DNA from: Rostratula benghalensis
Taxonomy: Eukaryota > Chordata > Aves > Charadriiformes > Rostratulidae
DNA length: 64,000 nt
Assembly: GCA_013399305.1 (NCBI GenBank)
Contig: VXAI01000115.1
Location: 1,280,120 to 1,344,119 of the forward strand
Direction of reading: 5' to 3'
The translations under genes were made by a program, and so were the position numbers. This document shows, piece by piece, positions 49,501-59,310 of the stretch (the stretch's first letter is position 1; each line of letters starts with the position of its first letter). The notes beneath the pieces are model-generated. The model searched no databases. It was not told the origin of the DNA and saw nothing but the letters and a program-made list of their open reading frames with translations.

Positions 49501-52500
49501 TTCCTAGGAGCCGAGCGTGAGTAATGTATCAACAAATAAAGCTAATACAATATAGCACTGCTTTCATACTTCATTGTGACAATCTTAACATTTTGGATAA
49601 CACAGACCGAAGGTCTCAACCATGTATTTTATATTTATTAGCTATTCAATACCAGCACCTTATCTGCAAGTAAGCACAAATGAATTTCAGCAGTATTTGG
49701 TGTAAAGCAAGACTTACCCATGTTTTCCAAACCAAAGGCTTTGGTAACTATTGCAAGTTTTCTCTAATGGTTTCCACCCCAACAACTGACTAATGAGTAC
49801 AGCAGGAGTGAATGGTTATAATCTGTATTATGAAACTTGTGAGAGAAGATGTAGAAATACGTCCTTGCAACAGCATAATCCTGGGATTATTTGAAGGAGT
49901 GGTGTGGGGCAGAGAGCCTGGGTTATTTGCCCAACAGAACAGAAGCAGAGGAAAAAGGGAAGACAAAGTGAGTTTGGTACTTTGGATCAGAGCAATATCA
50001 AACCTCCTTCCCCTTTGCTATGTACCACAGAGAAGTGGGTATAATTTGAGGATTAGCTTTAGAAAGGAAAGAAGTTTAAAACTAAGCAAATACTGGTACA
50101 CTCTGGGCAAAACTCATGAACTTCAACCTGGTAACTCATGGAGCTGTTCTATCCCAAAGCTGCACTGCTGCTATGCCCAAAGGGAAGGGAAGATTATATA
50201 AGGAGAAGTTGTTCTAATATATCAAAAATATAGTGTATGCTTCAGTTTCTGAAGTTAGCAAGGAGAGACGTACAAAACAGTAACTGAAAAGCCAACATCA
50301 AGTGAGACAAACAGCTTTCAATGCAAACTTTCCGTCCCGGAACAAGAAGGAGACTAGCCAGGGCAGTTTTGAGTCATGACTCTGAGTAGGTAACATTTTT
50401 CCAATAGCTGCACAGCAAGAGAGTTCAAAAGGTAGACTCAACTTAATATGAAGACCTTTACGGTCTATGAAGAGCGTGGCATGCACGGATTTAACATGCT
50501 AGAAAAGACAAACGCCATTTCAATCTGTTTCACCTTTGTCCATTTATTCCTTGCTGGAACACCTTGAATATTTTGAATTTTTCATTTAAAAAGGTACAGC
50601 TGAGAAATGCTGCCAGGTATTGCTAGCTGTGTCTGCCAATATGTTACTTCCTTTAAGGCTAATAGCTAACAGTTTTTAATTTTCTTCCAGTTCCGTCATG
50701 GCCATTACAGGAGACAGACAAAGCAGAAAAAAACTACAGGGAGATATATCACAAAAGTCATAAACCAAACCTCTCTTGTTGGAAAACAAGTCCAAAAGAT
50801 CACAAAGCTTCATTGTGTTGATATATAAAGACACATCAAGGGATGACTTAAAATCTGCTACCAGGAATAACCTAAAATCAGAAGTTTCTACAAAGCTGGC
50901 AGATACAAAGATGAAAACCGAACAACGCCTAAAGCTGCTGTGACAAACCAGGTAATACACACGAGAACTCAAAAGTATCACTCGTGTTTGGGAAATGCCC
51001 TGAGGTTCCTGGGTGCAAGGCCAGACCAGAGGAGTTAACTGAAGGGAAAAACACTGAATGTCACAAACTCTGCAGGAAGTCCCTGAGGCGCAGCTGATGG
51101 CAAGCTGGCATTACTGTCAAGGGAAATCCCATAAAAGGCCTGCTCTTTCCTTACAACTCCCTCAGCAGGCATTAGCTTTTGGCCACCATCAGAGGCACTG
51201 TACTTGGCAAGCTGGAGCTGTTCCCATGTCTGGAGAGCATCATGTAAAAGGCTTATGGTTCTCTCAAGGACACCATGTCTGTTAGCTTTCCATTTCCTCA
51301 AGCAGCTCAGAGACCGCAGCAAAACCAAACCAAACCAAACCAAACCAAACCAAACCAAACCAAACCAAACCAAACCAAAAAGGGAACCCAAGCTTACAGC
51401 CTTTAATCTTGTTCTCCCCAGTGCCTTCAAATTGGTAATTTTTATTAAGTGCTGACGTTGACATAATTTTGCAGAGACCAGTGAAAAGTGGCATTCCTCA
51501 AAGGTCGGTATTGGGACTAATGCTGTTTAACATCTTTATCAGTGACATTGACCAGTGACAGTGGGACAGAGCACACCCTCAGCAAGTCTGCTGATGACAC
51601 CAAGCTGTGTGGTGTGGTCAACACACTGGAGAGAAGGGATGCCATCCAGAGGAACCAGAACAGGCTTGAGAGGTGGGCCCATACTAACCTCATGAAGTTC
51701 AACAAGGCCAAGTGCAAGGTCCTGCACACCAGCTAGGGCGACTCCAGACACAAATACAGCCTGAGCGATGAATGGCTGAAGAGCAGCACTGAGGAGAAGG
51801 ACTTGGGAGTATTGGTTGATGAGAAGCTCAACATGAGTTGGCAATGCAGCTTGCAGCCCAGAAAGCCAGCCGCATCCTGGGCTGCCTCTAAATAAACATG
51901 GCCAGCAGGGCAAGAGAGGTGACTCTTCCCCTCAGCTCTCATGAAACCCCTCCTGGAGTGCTGTGTCCAGCTCTAGGACCCCCAGCATAAGAAGGACACT
52001 GACCTATTACAGCAAGTCCAGTGGAAGGTCATGAAGATGATCAAAGGGCTGGAGCACCTCTCCTATAAAGACAGGCTGAAGGAGTTGAGGTAGTTCAGCC
52101 TGGAGTAGAGAAGGCTCCGAGGAGACCTTATAGCAGCCTAGTAATAAGCAGTACATAAAGGGGGCCTTAGGAGAGATGGTGAGGGACTCTTTAACAGGGA
52201 GTAAAGCGATGGGACGAGGGGTAACAGTTTTAAGCTGCAAAGAGGGTAGGTTTGGATTAGATGTTAGGAAGAAATTCTTTCCTGTGAGTGTGGTGAGACA
52301 CTGGAACAGGTTCCCCAGAGAAGCTGTGGAAGCCTCATCCCTGGGAGTGTTCAAGGCCAGGCTGCATGGGGGTTTGAGCAGCCTGGTCCAGTAGGAGGTG
52401 TCCCTGCCTATGACAGGGGGGTTGGAACTCAATGATCTTTAAGGTCCCCTCCAACCCACACCACTCTACGATCCTATGGTAATTTAGTCTTTCTCTCCTC

Positions 52501-53137
52501 TGCAGAATACTTCTGTCTGTAAATTCACTTTGTCGTGACAGACTGCATTGAAAGGAGAACTTAATTATAATGAAGACTAATGAGCCATCACACTGCATTT
52601 TCTGCAGAGAACATCTCTGATGAAGTGCTATCAAAACACATGAAAATAAAAAGCAAAAAAAAAAAAAAAGAAACCTGTAACTTATCTTTATCCAGCTAAT
52701 CTTGTAAGAAAGAGCAATGACAATCCTAATTGCTGTAATCACTGAAGCTTTGAAGCTTACCAATTTACTGAAATCATGGATTATTACAATGAGAAAAGTA
52801 TAAGAGGAACAGTAGTAATTGCTTGGGGCTTCTGTTATGCAAACAGCTATCTCCGGTCATTTGAAGTCACGGGAGGTGATAGTCAGGGTGAGCAAGTCAA
52901 ACAGAATCACTTATGAGCTATTATGCAATGCAGGAGACAAGGGGTGAGAGAGATGGCATGAAAAATAACAGGGTGTGTTCCTCCTGTTATTTTAACCCCT
53001 GCAGCAATGAAAACTACAGCACAAATGAAAGGTAAAGCCTTTTGTCATTTAGATACCTCAAACTAAGTCTCAACACAAATTGTAAGTATTGCAATATTAA
53101 AATATAACCATGAAGCATATTTTTGTTGGGTGAGGTG

Positions 53138-53183
<46 letters not shown>

Positions 53184-56100
53184 CATTCTGTGTTACATTT
53201 ACATGGACAAGTCCTCTCTTCAATTAAGAGCACCTAGCAGATGAGCCAATGTGGTTTTAATCAAGAATTCCCAAGCATCTGATTCAAATGAGTATTTCTA
53301 GGTCCCAAGTCTCTACTATTTCAACAGAGTTTCCAACCACAACAAATGAAGAAGTGGAATTTTTTCGTGGCTTAACATTTATTTCCAAGCTCTTCCTGGT
53401 TTGATAAATTAGCCTCTTTTTTTTTTTTTTTTACCAATGTATTGAATAATTACTGATTCACCTACTGACACTGTAATAGAAACATCTACTTACAGAAAGC
53501 AGCAATATAAATATTAACATTGGTGATGCTATTAAGAAACATAACCAGTAGAAATCAAATTTAAGAATGCTTCCAAGAGCAGACAGATCTTTTCTTTCTG
53601 CCTTCCCCTGCCCTCAGTACCCTGAGGCATCTGAAAACCCAACAGGGTCCCTGGTTGCCCAGACAGTCCCTGATAAGCATTTTCTTCTCTCCCTCCAAGG
53701 AAGAGCTGGAGGTCTTCATGGGGGGGATGTGTGGCTGGAAACAGCTGCACACCTTGGCTGGCTGTGGTGTGTTTGATGGCAGGCTGAGATTTGTGACCTC
53801 GCACAACTCCCAAATGCTGTGTCTCATAAAGACAGAGAGGCACTCAGCCCTACCACACTGCTTGTGTTTTGGGGATTTAATTCATTTGGTTCTTTTTATA
53901 CTCACCTACGAGCTTTGCTTTGCAGAGCCCAGCCCCCCAAGGCTCAGGGGGACGTAAGAATGTGCTGATGTCTCCTATTTCACCTGTGAGGGAGTCTTTG
54001 TGTGTGAAATTTTGGGGCACATCCACATGCCTTCCAGCCTGGAGCCAGTGCACAGAGGCAGGTGGGAGCCTGAGTGGACCCAGCAGAAGATTGCCTGCAC
54101 CTCCTCACCCACATGTGCCATCACCTTCAGCAGCAGACTGCAGCTCGCTGAAGACCCTTCATTGCAACTGCTGAAATTTACTGTTTGGTAAGAACTTGAG
54201 AATAAGCTCTTCAAAAGTTGTTTGCATTTTTAATTGCATTTGGACCCACATGAACTTAAATAGAGAGCTATGGACAACACTTTGATCAAATTCACTCTAG
54301 GAGAAATTGACACAAACCCACCCCCTGCCAAAAAAAAAAAGAAAAAGAAATAAGAAAGTGCCCCTGCTTTTTTCCAGCACCTTGTAATGAACTATGGAAA
54401 TTAATAGCATCAATTTTTTTAGAGGAATCATTCTATTTTTACAAAGGCAATGGGATGAGAAGGGGAAAGAGCAAAAATAGCAAGCATACTACTACTGTTA
54501 AGTGACTCTTAATGATTAATCGTAAATCTATGCATACAATTTCCTTTGCATCCTGTTTGCCAAAAAGGCAAAAAAGAATAGCTCTGCATAGCTCAGAATT
54601 TTTTTTTACAGGCCATTTCTAAAGACAGGGCAAGACAAGATTTATCAGAGACGCCTTTTTTTTCCCCCCCCGGCAAATCAATATAGCTAGAAAAAAGCAA
54701 GTTCTCCCTTCCATTCTGAAAAGTGAGTTTCTCAGGTGGCATTTAGTTCAATGACTGTTGTGTCTGCTGCAGACAGGAGAGATGACAGTGCCAGGCCAGC
54801 CCCTTGCACTTTGATCTCTGCACCTGGAGAGCATCCTATGTATTTAAGGTCTATGTGCTGGTAAGCCTGGCTCAAGCAGGGGAAGAGAAGACTGCACTCA
54901 GTGTCCCCACCCCAGCGGAGGTCTAAACCAAACATATTCTTGTACTGGGCAAGATCAAGAAAATGATGAGTTATCCAAGCCATTTTTTAATGTGGGATGG
55001 GCTGGCTCCACCTCCCTATAAGGTCAGTGCAGTACCAGTAACGTCTATAAAAGCAGATCAAAAAGCTCCCAGAGAGGTTTGTGAAATGATACACGGAGTG
55101 GGAGAGAAAAGCCAAATTTCTCATCCCCATCAACATGCTGTGCTGTCAGGACAAAGACTGGGACTCCTTTCACCTCACTCCAGCTGATGGGATAACCTGG
55201 GCACATCTTATGCCAGAAAGAGCTGGGGTGAAAGGGACAAGACAGGCTCCCTGGGAGGGCAACTCACTCATCCTAGAATAGGTTTCTAAAACAAGGGGAT
55301 GGATCCTACCCTGCCATCCCAGTCCCCATCTCAGTTCACCTTCGGGCTTGAAATTTATGGCTATGGGGAGCTTCCCTTGAAATGGCCTCACTCTCCTTAA
55401 CTGGATGGATTCTGGCGTTCCTCCCCAGCCCTCTCAAGTCCTCATTGTAGCTGGTGGGACAGCTCAGCCTCTCAGCCCCTAACACCATGCCACCTGCAAC
55501 ACCGAGGTGGCTGGAGTAGATTTTGAGCCAGAGATGAGCACCAGGCCACAAGCTGCAGCAGAGCAGCAGCTGCAATGCAAGGCATCAAACCCTGCCCGCA
55601 GCAGGATGAGGAATCACAGGACTGGGTGGGCAAAATGAGCAAAACCATACACTAAAGTAAGCTCTGCTGCTTGTGAATCGGGGCCTGCTGATAACCACAG
55701 CTGCGTGAGATGAGTTCCCCACAAGACAATCTGGCACCTACTTGCTAGAGCAAGAGGTGTTTGGAGAGACTGTTAAATTTAAACACACATGCAGGAGCTT
55801 CTACTGTAAACAGAAATCTGACAAGCCATGACAATTAATGGAAAGAGCCAAATTATATTCCTACAGTCTTTCCTGAAAAAGACCGAGTGAAATGTGCATG
55901 GAGACTGACTCATCACAAACTGAACAGCAGATGTGGAAGACAATGATGGGGTCAAACCTCTGAGTGAAGTGACATCAGTGGACGCTGAGGCAGAAGCTAA
56001 AGCTCACCTTCCTGTTGTGGGGCTCAGAGTCCCACGACACACGACAAATCATGAAGTTAAATCAACATAGGAACTCATTTTTATACTGTAAAGATAATTG

Positions 56101-59100
56101 CTTCCAAGTAGTTTTGGAAAACAAAATCTATGTCATATTATATGACAAACATATGCTCTGTACACATTTAGGAGTTCCAGTACACTGCTTCACAGTGCCC
56201 TGATTATTAGTAATTTCAGGTGGTTTAGGTACAAATGAGGCTGACATTCCCAGGAAAGAGCAAAGGCAGAATTTTGGCACCAAGGTCCTCCCTCCCAGCC
56301 CCATGAGCTGTTTTTGCAGGGCTGTATCTCCACTGCAGTTTGTGGGCACGCAAGCCCCCATCCCATCCTACCGAGCAGCATCCACCTCCCGCTGTGATGG
56401 GTCAGACCCCAGAGCTGCAATCAGAGTGGTGCTTTGCAGGAGCAGAGCAGAGGCAGCACAGGGCACCCCACGGCCAAGGGGAAGGGGTGTGAAGGGCTGC
56501 CCGCTGAGTTACTCACTGCTGCTTTGGGCCTCAGCCCAACCCAGATCCCAGGAAACTGTTACCAAAGGAGACACAGACCTCAAAAAGGACAGGAGAAAGA
56601 AAGGCCATACTGGAGTGAGATGGACAAGGCTGTAAACCGAAAACTGGCATATTATCATGTATAACTTTAACAACGGGCATTTTTTAATTTTCATTCTTTT
56701 AAATACAGAAATTCTCACGGGATACCCTGAGGACATTGGCATCTCGAGTACATTTTGGCCCAGGATTAGAAAAATATAGTACCTGAACCAAGAAAGCAGC
56801 TTTTAGTGAACTGTTCCTCGAGGGCTAATATTATTTAACACATGTGGATTAATATGTATGTAAAACGAAAGGCAAAGGCACTAGAACAAAGAATCGGAGA
56901 GAGAAACTACGGGAGGGCATTGTAAAGCCGTGGAGGATGGCAAGCTATATTTAGCAGACATGAAAGAAACCTCTTGTCTTTCTTGTGGACTCCAGATACT
57001 CTGAAAGTATTTGCTAAGGACAGGCATCTAAGTGTCACTGAGGAGAGCACCTGAAAAAGCTAGAAGTTTCCAGTTTTAGAAAAACAGCAGGCCTTTTTCT
57101 CTTTGTTCCTAATTGCTCTTTGCCCTGTTGTTATGTCATTATTCTATATTTACAGTGCCACAGCCTTTTGTCATGAAGAATGCAGTAAAAATGGCAAATA
57201 AGGCTGCTTGGCAACACACTGAAATATCAAAAAATGGGTTAGGAAGGAGCAAGGTTCAGTTTGAATAAGAATCAGCTTAAGCTATTAGCAAATATAAGGG
57301 AAGTAAGTACGGGTTGTCCCCCTAGTCTAGGAGCATCATCTGATCACGCGTTATTCACCTTCTTGTACCTCCAATACCCTGCTCTGAGCTGATTCCCAAG
57401 TCCCCTGATTTGCTATTTCCTCTGCTCACATTTTATTTCCTAAGACCCATCCCCGGTTCACGTATTTCTTGACTTTAACAGGAAGAGGCTCAGGAAAGGA
57501 TCAAAACACCTAGACTTACGCTGGGACAGATAACCCCTTCCCCCCACCCAGCCCACAAAAGGGCCTCCTTCCCATCTTGCATATAAATAAGAAAAACAAC
57601 ACCACAACCATGGAGAGCCAGCACTCTCTTATATGGATATGCTTTAAAAATCAGCTTTCTCTTCCCTAAGAAGGTCCATTCTTCCTCACTGTTAGCTTCG
57701 TATAAAAGCAAGTAAATACCAAAAAAGCCAAGAATCTCTGTATATCTCTACTAAGTCTGATTATTCTTCCATCTGTAACCATGTGAATATAGTAGATACT
57801 GTTAATGTATCAGAAATCCATCTAGGAAATTAATTCAGAATTAGTACTACATATAGATAGATACCAAGCACGCATATCAGACCTGCAAGTTGAACTCATT
57901 CCTAGAACTGAACTGTTACTTCTTACATATCTCATAATGAATAATTTCAGTAGGTTACAATCATACATTTTGCCACCAAAAAAAAAAAATAAATTAAGGT
58001 GCTTAGTTGTAACAAAAGGATAAATCCCCCAAATATGAATATGCATCCTTCTGAAACAGCCAACTCAGGTAATGAGAGCGCAGAAACAAAAACCCTTTCA
58101 ATTGCCCAGCACTGCAATCTGAGGCACAACCACCACCACCGCCAAAAAATAATCTAAAAATACAACCAGAGAACAGGCATGAGGAGATAGGAAGTACTTC
58201 CTCTCCACCAAGGCTTTTGTTAGCATTTACACAAGGATCCTTTTCTGAGGAGCTTGGAGCGGGAACAGATTGCTTTCACGCCAAGCATACTTAGAAAAAA
58301 ACCCCAACTTTGCATTTTTACTTTTTTCTGTGTGTCTGCACTTACTCAGGTTACAAACAACTGTTTAATCTCCCTGCTCCAAACAAGAGGTTTTTTTAAA
58401 ATTCACTGATACTCTTAAAAAGGCAGGTAGCATCAAAAGATAACCGGGGACATTAAATGGCTTTCCGATTTTTGGTCACCCTTCCTGGGTAAGGCCAGGC
58501 TAAGTGGTCCTGTTGCATTCTTTTGTCTAAAGCCCTTTCCACAACAAAGAACCCCCCCCTAAAGAAAGTCAGAGCCCAGAAGCCGCAAGGCAACCAGCCC
58601 TGAAGAGGGGCTGTCCCCAGACCATCACCACCCCCAGGTCCCTGAGAAGAAGCGCAACCCATAGCTCCGGGGTGACCCAAAACTGACTTCAAACCAGCTG
58701 TCAGGCTGCAGACAGTTATATACTTGCAAGTACTGTCAGTCAGAAGGGATCCAGAAGCAACCCACCGGCTAACATTTGCCTTTCCCAGCGCTAGGGAAGA
58801 GGGTCAAGCCATCACCCAAACCCACAAGGTCACCCTACGGCTCCAGTTATCCCTCCTTTGGGTTTTTTCCCTTAGTGCTTCGGGACTGCTTCTCGACGCG
58901 TGCGTTTGGCAATGACTTTCCAGAGCCCTGTTTGCAGGTTGTCTGCTGAATCCACCAAAGCAAGCAGGCTGCCCAGAAGGGCCAGGAGCCTCGGCGGTAC
59001 CCGTCCCCTCGCACTCACCTCAGCTTCTCTTCGTGTGACCCGGGCAGTCCCACGCTATCAGGGCGATCCCGTCTCCTCCTGTACAGACCCGAGTGTGACA

Positions 59101-59125
59101 ACTCTTTCAGCTGCAAGGCCGTCAT
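22418..59125 (-). CDS. LIMS1: LIMS1 (PINCH1), five-LIM-domain focal-adhesion adaptor
   Basis: PINCH1 joins integrin-linked kinase (through LIM1) and parvin in the IPP complex at integrin adhesions. LIM5 and the C-terminal helix bind RSU1. Twelve exons are recognisable: alternative first exons at 59019-59125 and 42758-42939, eight common internal exons plus the first common exon at 39528-39687, and two alternative last exons. The common part reads [20 protein letters not shown] onward and follows human PINCH1 almost residue for residue. Each LIM domain keeps its paired CxxC/HxxC zinc ligands. Summed lengths are multiples of three for every first/last combination: 362 or 373 residues from the 59-kb exon, 387 or 398 from the 42.9-kb exon. 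The short human start (MLGVAGG) was not found in the window. Confidence 0.97.
22750..22755 (-). terminator. LIMS1: Candidate poly(A) signal ATTAAA for last exon A
   Basis: ATTAAA lies 211 b after the stop of last exon A and before the acceptor of last exon B. This is where a poly(A) site must lie if exon A is used as a terminal exon. Confidence 0.4.
22966..23113 (-). CDS. LIMS1: LIMS1 alternative last exon A (DKFVEID..PICL)
   Basis: 148 nt coding: [20 protein letters not shown], then [20 protein letters not shown] and KKKKPICL, stop TAA at 22966. It replaces the end of LIM5, keeping the CxxC zinc ligands, and adds a highly basic 30-residue tail. The acceptor TCTAAAG|GGATAAA is usable but has purines near the AG. 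It lies upstream, in transcription order, of the canonical last exon, so it needs its own poly(A) site; an ATTAAA lies at 22750-22755. The Cys is next to last, so the tail is not a CaaX box. Confidence 0.85.
23358..23433 (-). CDS. LIMS1: LIMS1 exon (LIM5 middle), last common exon
   Basis: 76 nt: [20 protein letters not shown], then TKLTL and AA of a Lys codon. The Lys is completed by G from either last exon. The donor is CTCAA|GTAAGT. Confidence 0.96.
23434..25511 (-). other. LIMS1: LIMS1 intron before last common exon
   Basis: No exon, repeat family or conserved ORF recognised. The poly-A/poly-T stretch at 23451-23473 forms the pyrimidine tract of the next acceptor. Confidence 0.65.
25512..25560 (-). 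CDS. LIMS1: LIMS1 exon (start of LIM5), 49 nt
   Basis: A very small exon: [16 protein letters not shown] plus one base. Acceptor CTCCAG|CTATTT, donor GATG|GTAAGC. Confidence 0.96.
25561..27398 (-). other. LIMS1: LIMS1 intron with one CR1
   Basis: Contains the CR1 copy at 26470-26870 and an A20 run near 25988-26008. Nothing else recognised. Confidence 0.7.
26470..26870 (-). mobile_element. CR1 LINE, 5'-truncated 3' fragment
   Basis: About 400 b. On the minus strand it ends GGTTGGAAGGGAC-type sequence and ...CTATGATTCT. It includes the last CR1 ORF2 codons ([17 protein letters not shown], read on the minus strand) and the segment that encodes the typical NRLPREV region. Inserted in a LIMS1 intron in the same direction as the gene. 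Confidence 0.93.
27399..27491 (-). CDS. LIMS1: LIMS1 exon (LIM4)
   Basis: 93 nt (31 codons): [20 protein letters not shown], then [11 protein letters not shown]. Symmetric, phase 0-0. Confidence 0.97.
27492..28297 (-). other. LIMS1: LIMS1 intron
   Basis: Ordinary intronic sequence. I see no repeat family or ORF of note. Confidence 0.65.
28298..28448 (-). CDS. LIMS1: LIMS1 exon (LIM3-LIM4)
   Basis: 151 nt: [20 protein letters not shown], then [20 protein letters not shown] and [13 protein letters not shown]4 is the domain known to bind Nck2. The donor is GAG|GTAAAC. Confidence 0.97.
28449..29733 (-). other. LIMS1: LIMS1 intron with CR1 scrap
   Basis: A short CR1 tail lies at 28857-28922. 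The rest is unremarkable. The ORFs on the plus strand here (29172-29683) resemble nothing I know. Confidence 0.65.
28857..28922 (-). mobile_element. CR1 LINE 3'-tail fragment
   Basis: ACAGAATCATAGAATTGTCT, then GGTTGGAAGGGACCT and CGAGTCCAACCATC: the reverse complement of a CR1 3' end, only 66 b long. Confidence 0.88.
29734..29883 (-). CDS. LIMS1: LIMS1 exon (end LIM2, LIM3)
   Basis: 150 nt: [20 protein letters not shown], then [20 protein letters not shown] and [10 protein letters not shown]. Identical to human PINCH1 as far as I recall it. Confidence 0.97.
29884..30732 (-). other. LIMS1: LIMS1 intron
   Basis: AT-rich, no feature recognised. Confidence 0.65.
30733..30853 (-). CDS. LIMS1: LIMS1 exon (LIM2)
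   Basis: 121 nt: [20 protein letters not shown], then [19 protein letters not shown]. Human has DLCQEV where this bird has DICQQV. Acceptor ACAG|GTGAGT, donor CAG|GTAGGT; it ends in phase 2. Confidence 0.97.
30854..32931 (-). other. LIMS1: LIMS1 intron
   Basis: About 2.1 kb with no exon or repeat family recognised. A short alternating TA run lies near 32627-32637. Confidence 0.6.
32932..32998 (-). CDS. LIMS1: LIMS1 exon (end of LIM1, start of LIM2)
   Basis: 67 nt: [23 protein letters not shown] in one-letter code (split only for length). It joins TATGAG of the previous exon in phase 0 and ends in phase 1. Confidence 0.96.
33545..33592 (-). mobile_element. CR1 LINE 3'-tail scrap
   Basis: CACAGAATCACAGAATAATT, then GGTTGGAAAGGACCC: the reverse complement of a CR1 3' end. 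Confidence 0.8.
38310..38886 (+). mobile_element. CR1 LINE, 3' part (ORF2 C-terminus and 3' UTR)
   Basis: About 577 b, antisense to LIMS1. It encodes the ORF2 end: [17 protein letters not shown] and [17 protein letters not shown], with stops and frameshifts. It ends CCTTCCAATC..AATTCTATGATTTTA. Very similar in extent and sequence to the copy at 48108-48690. Confidence 0.95.
39528..39687 (-). CDS. LIMS1: LIMS1 first common exon (LIM1)
   Basis: 160 nt: [20 protein letters not shown], then [20 protein letters not shown] and [13 protein letters not shown]. It carries the first zinc module and half of the second module of LIM1, the ILK-binding domain. The acceptor CTGTGACAG|TAATATG is preceded by an exceptional pyrimidine tract. 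An in-frame ATG (39683) would also allow a short N-terminus. Confidence 0.97.
39694..39757. repeat. Poly-purine tract: A runs and (GAAA)n
   Basis: About 18 A, G, about 10 A, C, then five or so AAAG units. On the minus strand this is an almost unbroken pyrimidine tract of about 60 b ending 7 b from the acceptor of the first common LIMS1 exon. Confidence 0.93.
39758..42757 (-). other. LIMS1: LIMS1 intron between first common exon and exon at 42.8 kb
   Basis: Contains the LTR at 40632-41385 and a T18 run near 41898-41915. No other exon recognised. Confidence 0.65.
40632..41385 (+). mobile_element. Solo LTR of an avian endogenous-retrovirus family
   Basis: Begins TGTCCTGGGTTGAAGTAAAA, like common bird ERV LTRs, and ends near TTAAAACCACAATATACA. 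Inside are a TATA box (TATAAAA, 40978-40984) and a poly(A) signal ATTAAA (41258-41263) followed by a GT/T-rich stretch, the order expected of U3-R-U5. No internal viral coding sequence is next to it on either side, so it appears to be a solo LTR. I could not define the target-site duplication, so the ends are approximate. It is antisense to LIMS1. Confidence 0.75.
42758..42939 (-). CDS. LIMS1: LIMS1 alternative first exon (MDFQRRV form)
   Basis: 182 nt: [20 protein letters not shown], then [20 protein letters not shown] and DFYAK. The [19 protein letters not shown] ending matches a human LIMS1 isoform whose first residues differ. The donor TT|GTAAGT leaves phase 2 and makes Phe with the next exon. 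The start could be further upstream: the frame stays open to 43020, and CTTGTTTTGCAG there looks like an acceptor, so this could be an internal exon. Confidence 0.87.
43090..43300. promoter_or_regulatory. LIMS1: CpG-rich patch, possible promoter of the 42.9-kb first exon
   Basis: A local cluster of CpG (GCGGCGGGGCGGCC, CGTCGCGC, AAGCGGCGGAGG) 150-350 b upstream of the MDFQRRV exon, in otherwise AT-rich intron. This fits an alternative promoter but is not proof. Confidence 0.4.
43888..43951. repeat. Tandem duplication, two 32-b units
   Basis: The unit begins GCAGCACTTACTGGGG and ends AAGGCAGGGTCGCTC. The two copies differ by one extra G and one end base. Confidence 0.9.
48108..48690 (+). mobile_element. 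CR1 LINE, 3' part
   Basis: Same segment and subfamily as 38310-38886: GTGAGCAGGACTAGGGAAGT onward, ORF2 end [19 protein letters not shown], then a 3' UTR ending ..TGATTCTATG. Antisense to LIMS1. Confidence 0.95.
51321..51380. repeat. (AAACC)12 pentanucleotide microsatellite
   Basis: Twelve uninterrupted AAACC units. They give rise to the FGLVW-repeat and PNQTK-repeat ORFs on the two strands, which are not genes. Confidence 0.95.
51488..52478 (+). mobile_element. CR1 LINE, reverse-transcriptase end to 3' UTR
   Basis: About 990 b, the longest CR1 here. It starts in the reverse-transcriptase domain ([12 protein letters not shown], then after a deletion [15 protein letters not shown] with the catalytic ADD motif) and runs through the ORF2 end to the 3' tail TTTAAGGTCCCCTCCAACCC. 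Frameshifts and stops make it dead. It is a different, older-looking subfamily from the 38- and 48-kb copies. Confidence 0.93.
53139..53183. repeat. (ATT)n trinucleotide microsatellite
   Basis: About 14 uninterrupted ATT units. On the other strand it yields a poly-Asn ORF that is not a gene. Confidence 0.95.
59019..59125 (-). CDS. LIMS1: LIMS1 alternative first exon (MTALQL form)
   Basis: Encodes [20 protein letters not shown], then [15 protein letters not shown]. The opening matches an N-terminus I recall for a human LIMS1 isoform ([20 protein letters not shown]). The donor is GAG|GTGAGT, and the exon ends in phase 2 so that AG plus T of the next exon gives Ser before NMANA. Too short for a 60-residue ORF filter. 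Its 5' UTR runs into the N gap 20 b upstream of the ATG. Confidence 0.9.
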
Positions 59126-59145
59126 ATTTCTCTACCTGGAGGGTT

Positions 59146-59310
59146 NNNNNNNNNNNNNNNNNNNNNNNNNNNNNNNNNNNNNNNNNNNNNNNNNNNNNNN
59201 NNNNNNNNNNNNNNNNNNNNNNNNNNNNNNNNNNNNNNNNNNNNNNNNNNNNNNNNNNNNNNNNNNNNNNNNNNNNNNNNNNNNNNNNNNNNNNNNNNNN
59301 NNNNNNNNNN
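59146..59310. other. Assembly gap (165 N)
   Basis: 165 undetermined bases starting 20 b upstream of the MTALQL start codon, between GC-rich flanks. The LIMS1 5' UTR and probably the transcription start fall in or beyond it. Confidence 1.

Larger units (their letters stand above)
43021..59018 (-). other. LIMS1: LIMS1 intron (16 kb)
   Basis: Large intron between the two alternative first exons. It contains the CR1 copies at 48108-48690 and 51488-52478, simple repeats at 51321-51380 and 53139-53183, a 32-b tandem duplication at 43888-43951, a (TA)n at 45687-45702 and a GC-richer patch at 46090-46460. No protein-coding ORF here resembles a known family. Confidence 0.6.

Noticed and set aside
51321..51380. 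Interstitial telomere repeat
   Set aside because: The unit is AAACC, not the vertebrate telomere unit TTAGGG/CCCTAA.
51035..51494. ORFs with repeated FGLVW or PNQTK
   Set aside because: They come entirely from the (AAACC)12 microsatellite.
53014..53223. Poly-Asn ORF
   Set aside because: Product of the (ATT)n microsatellite.
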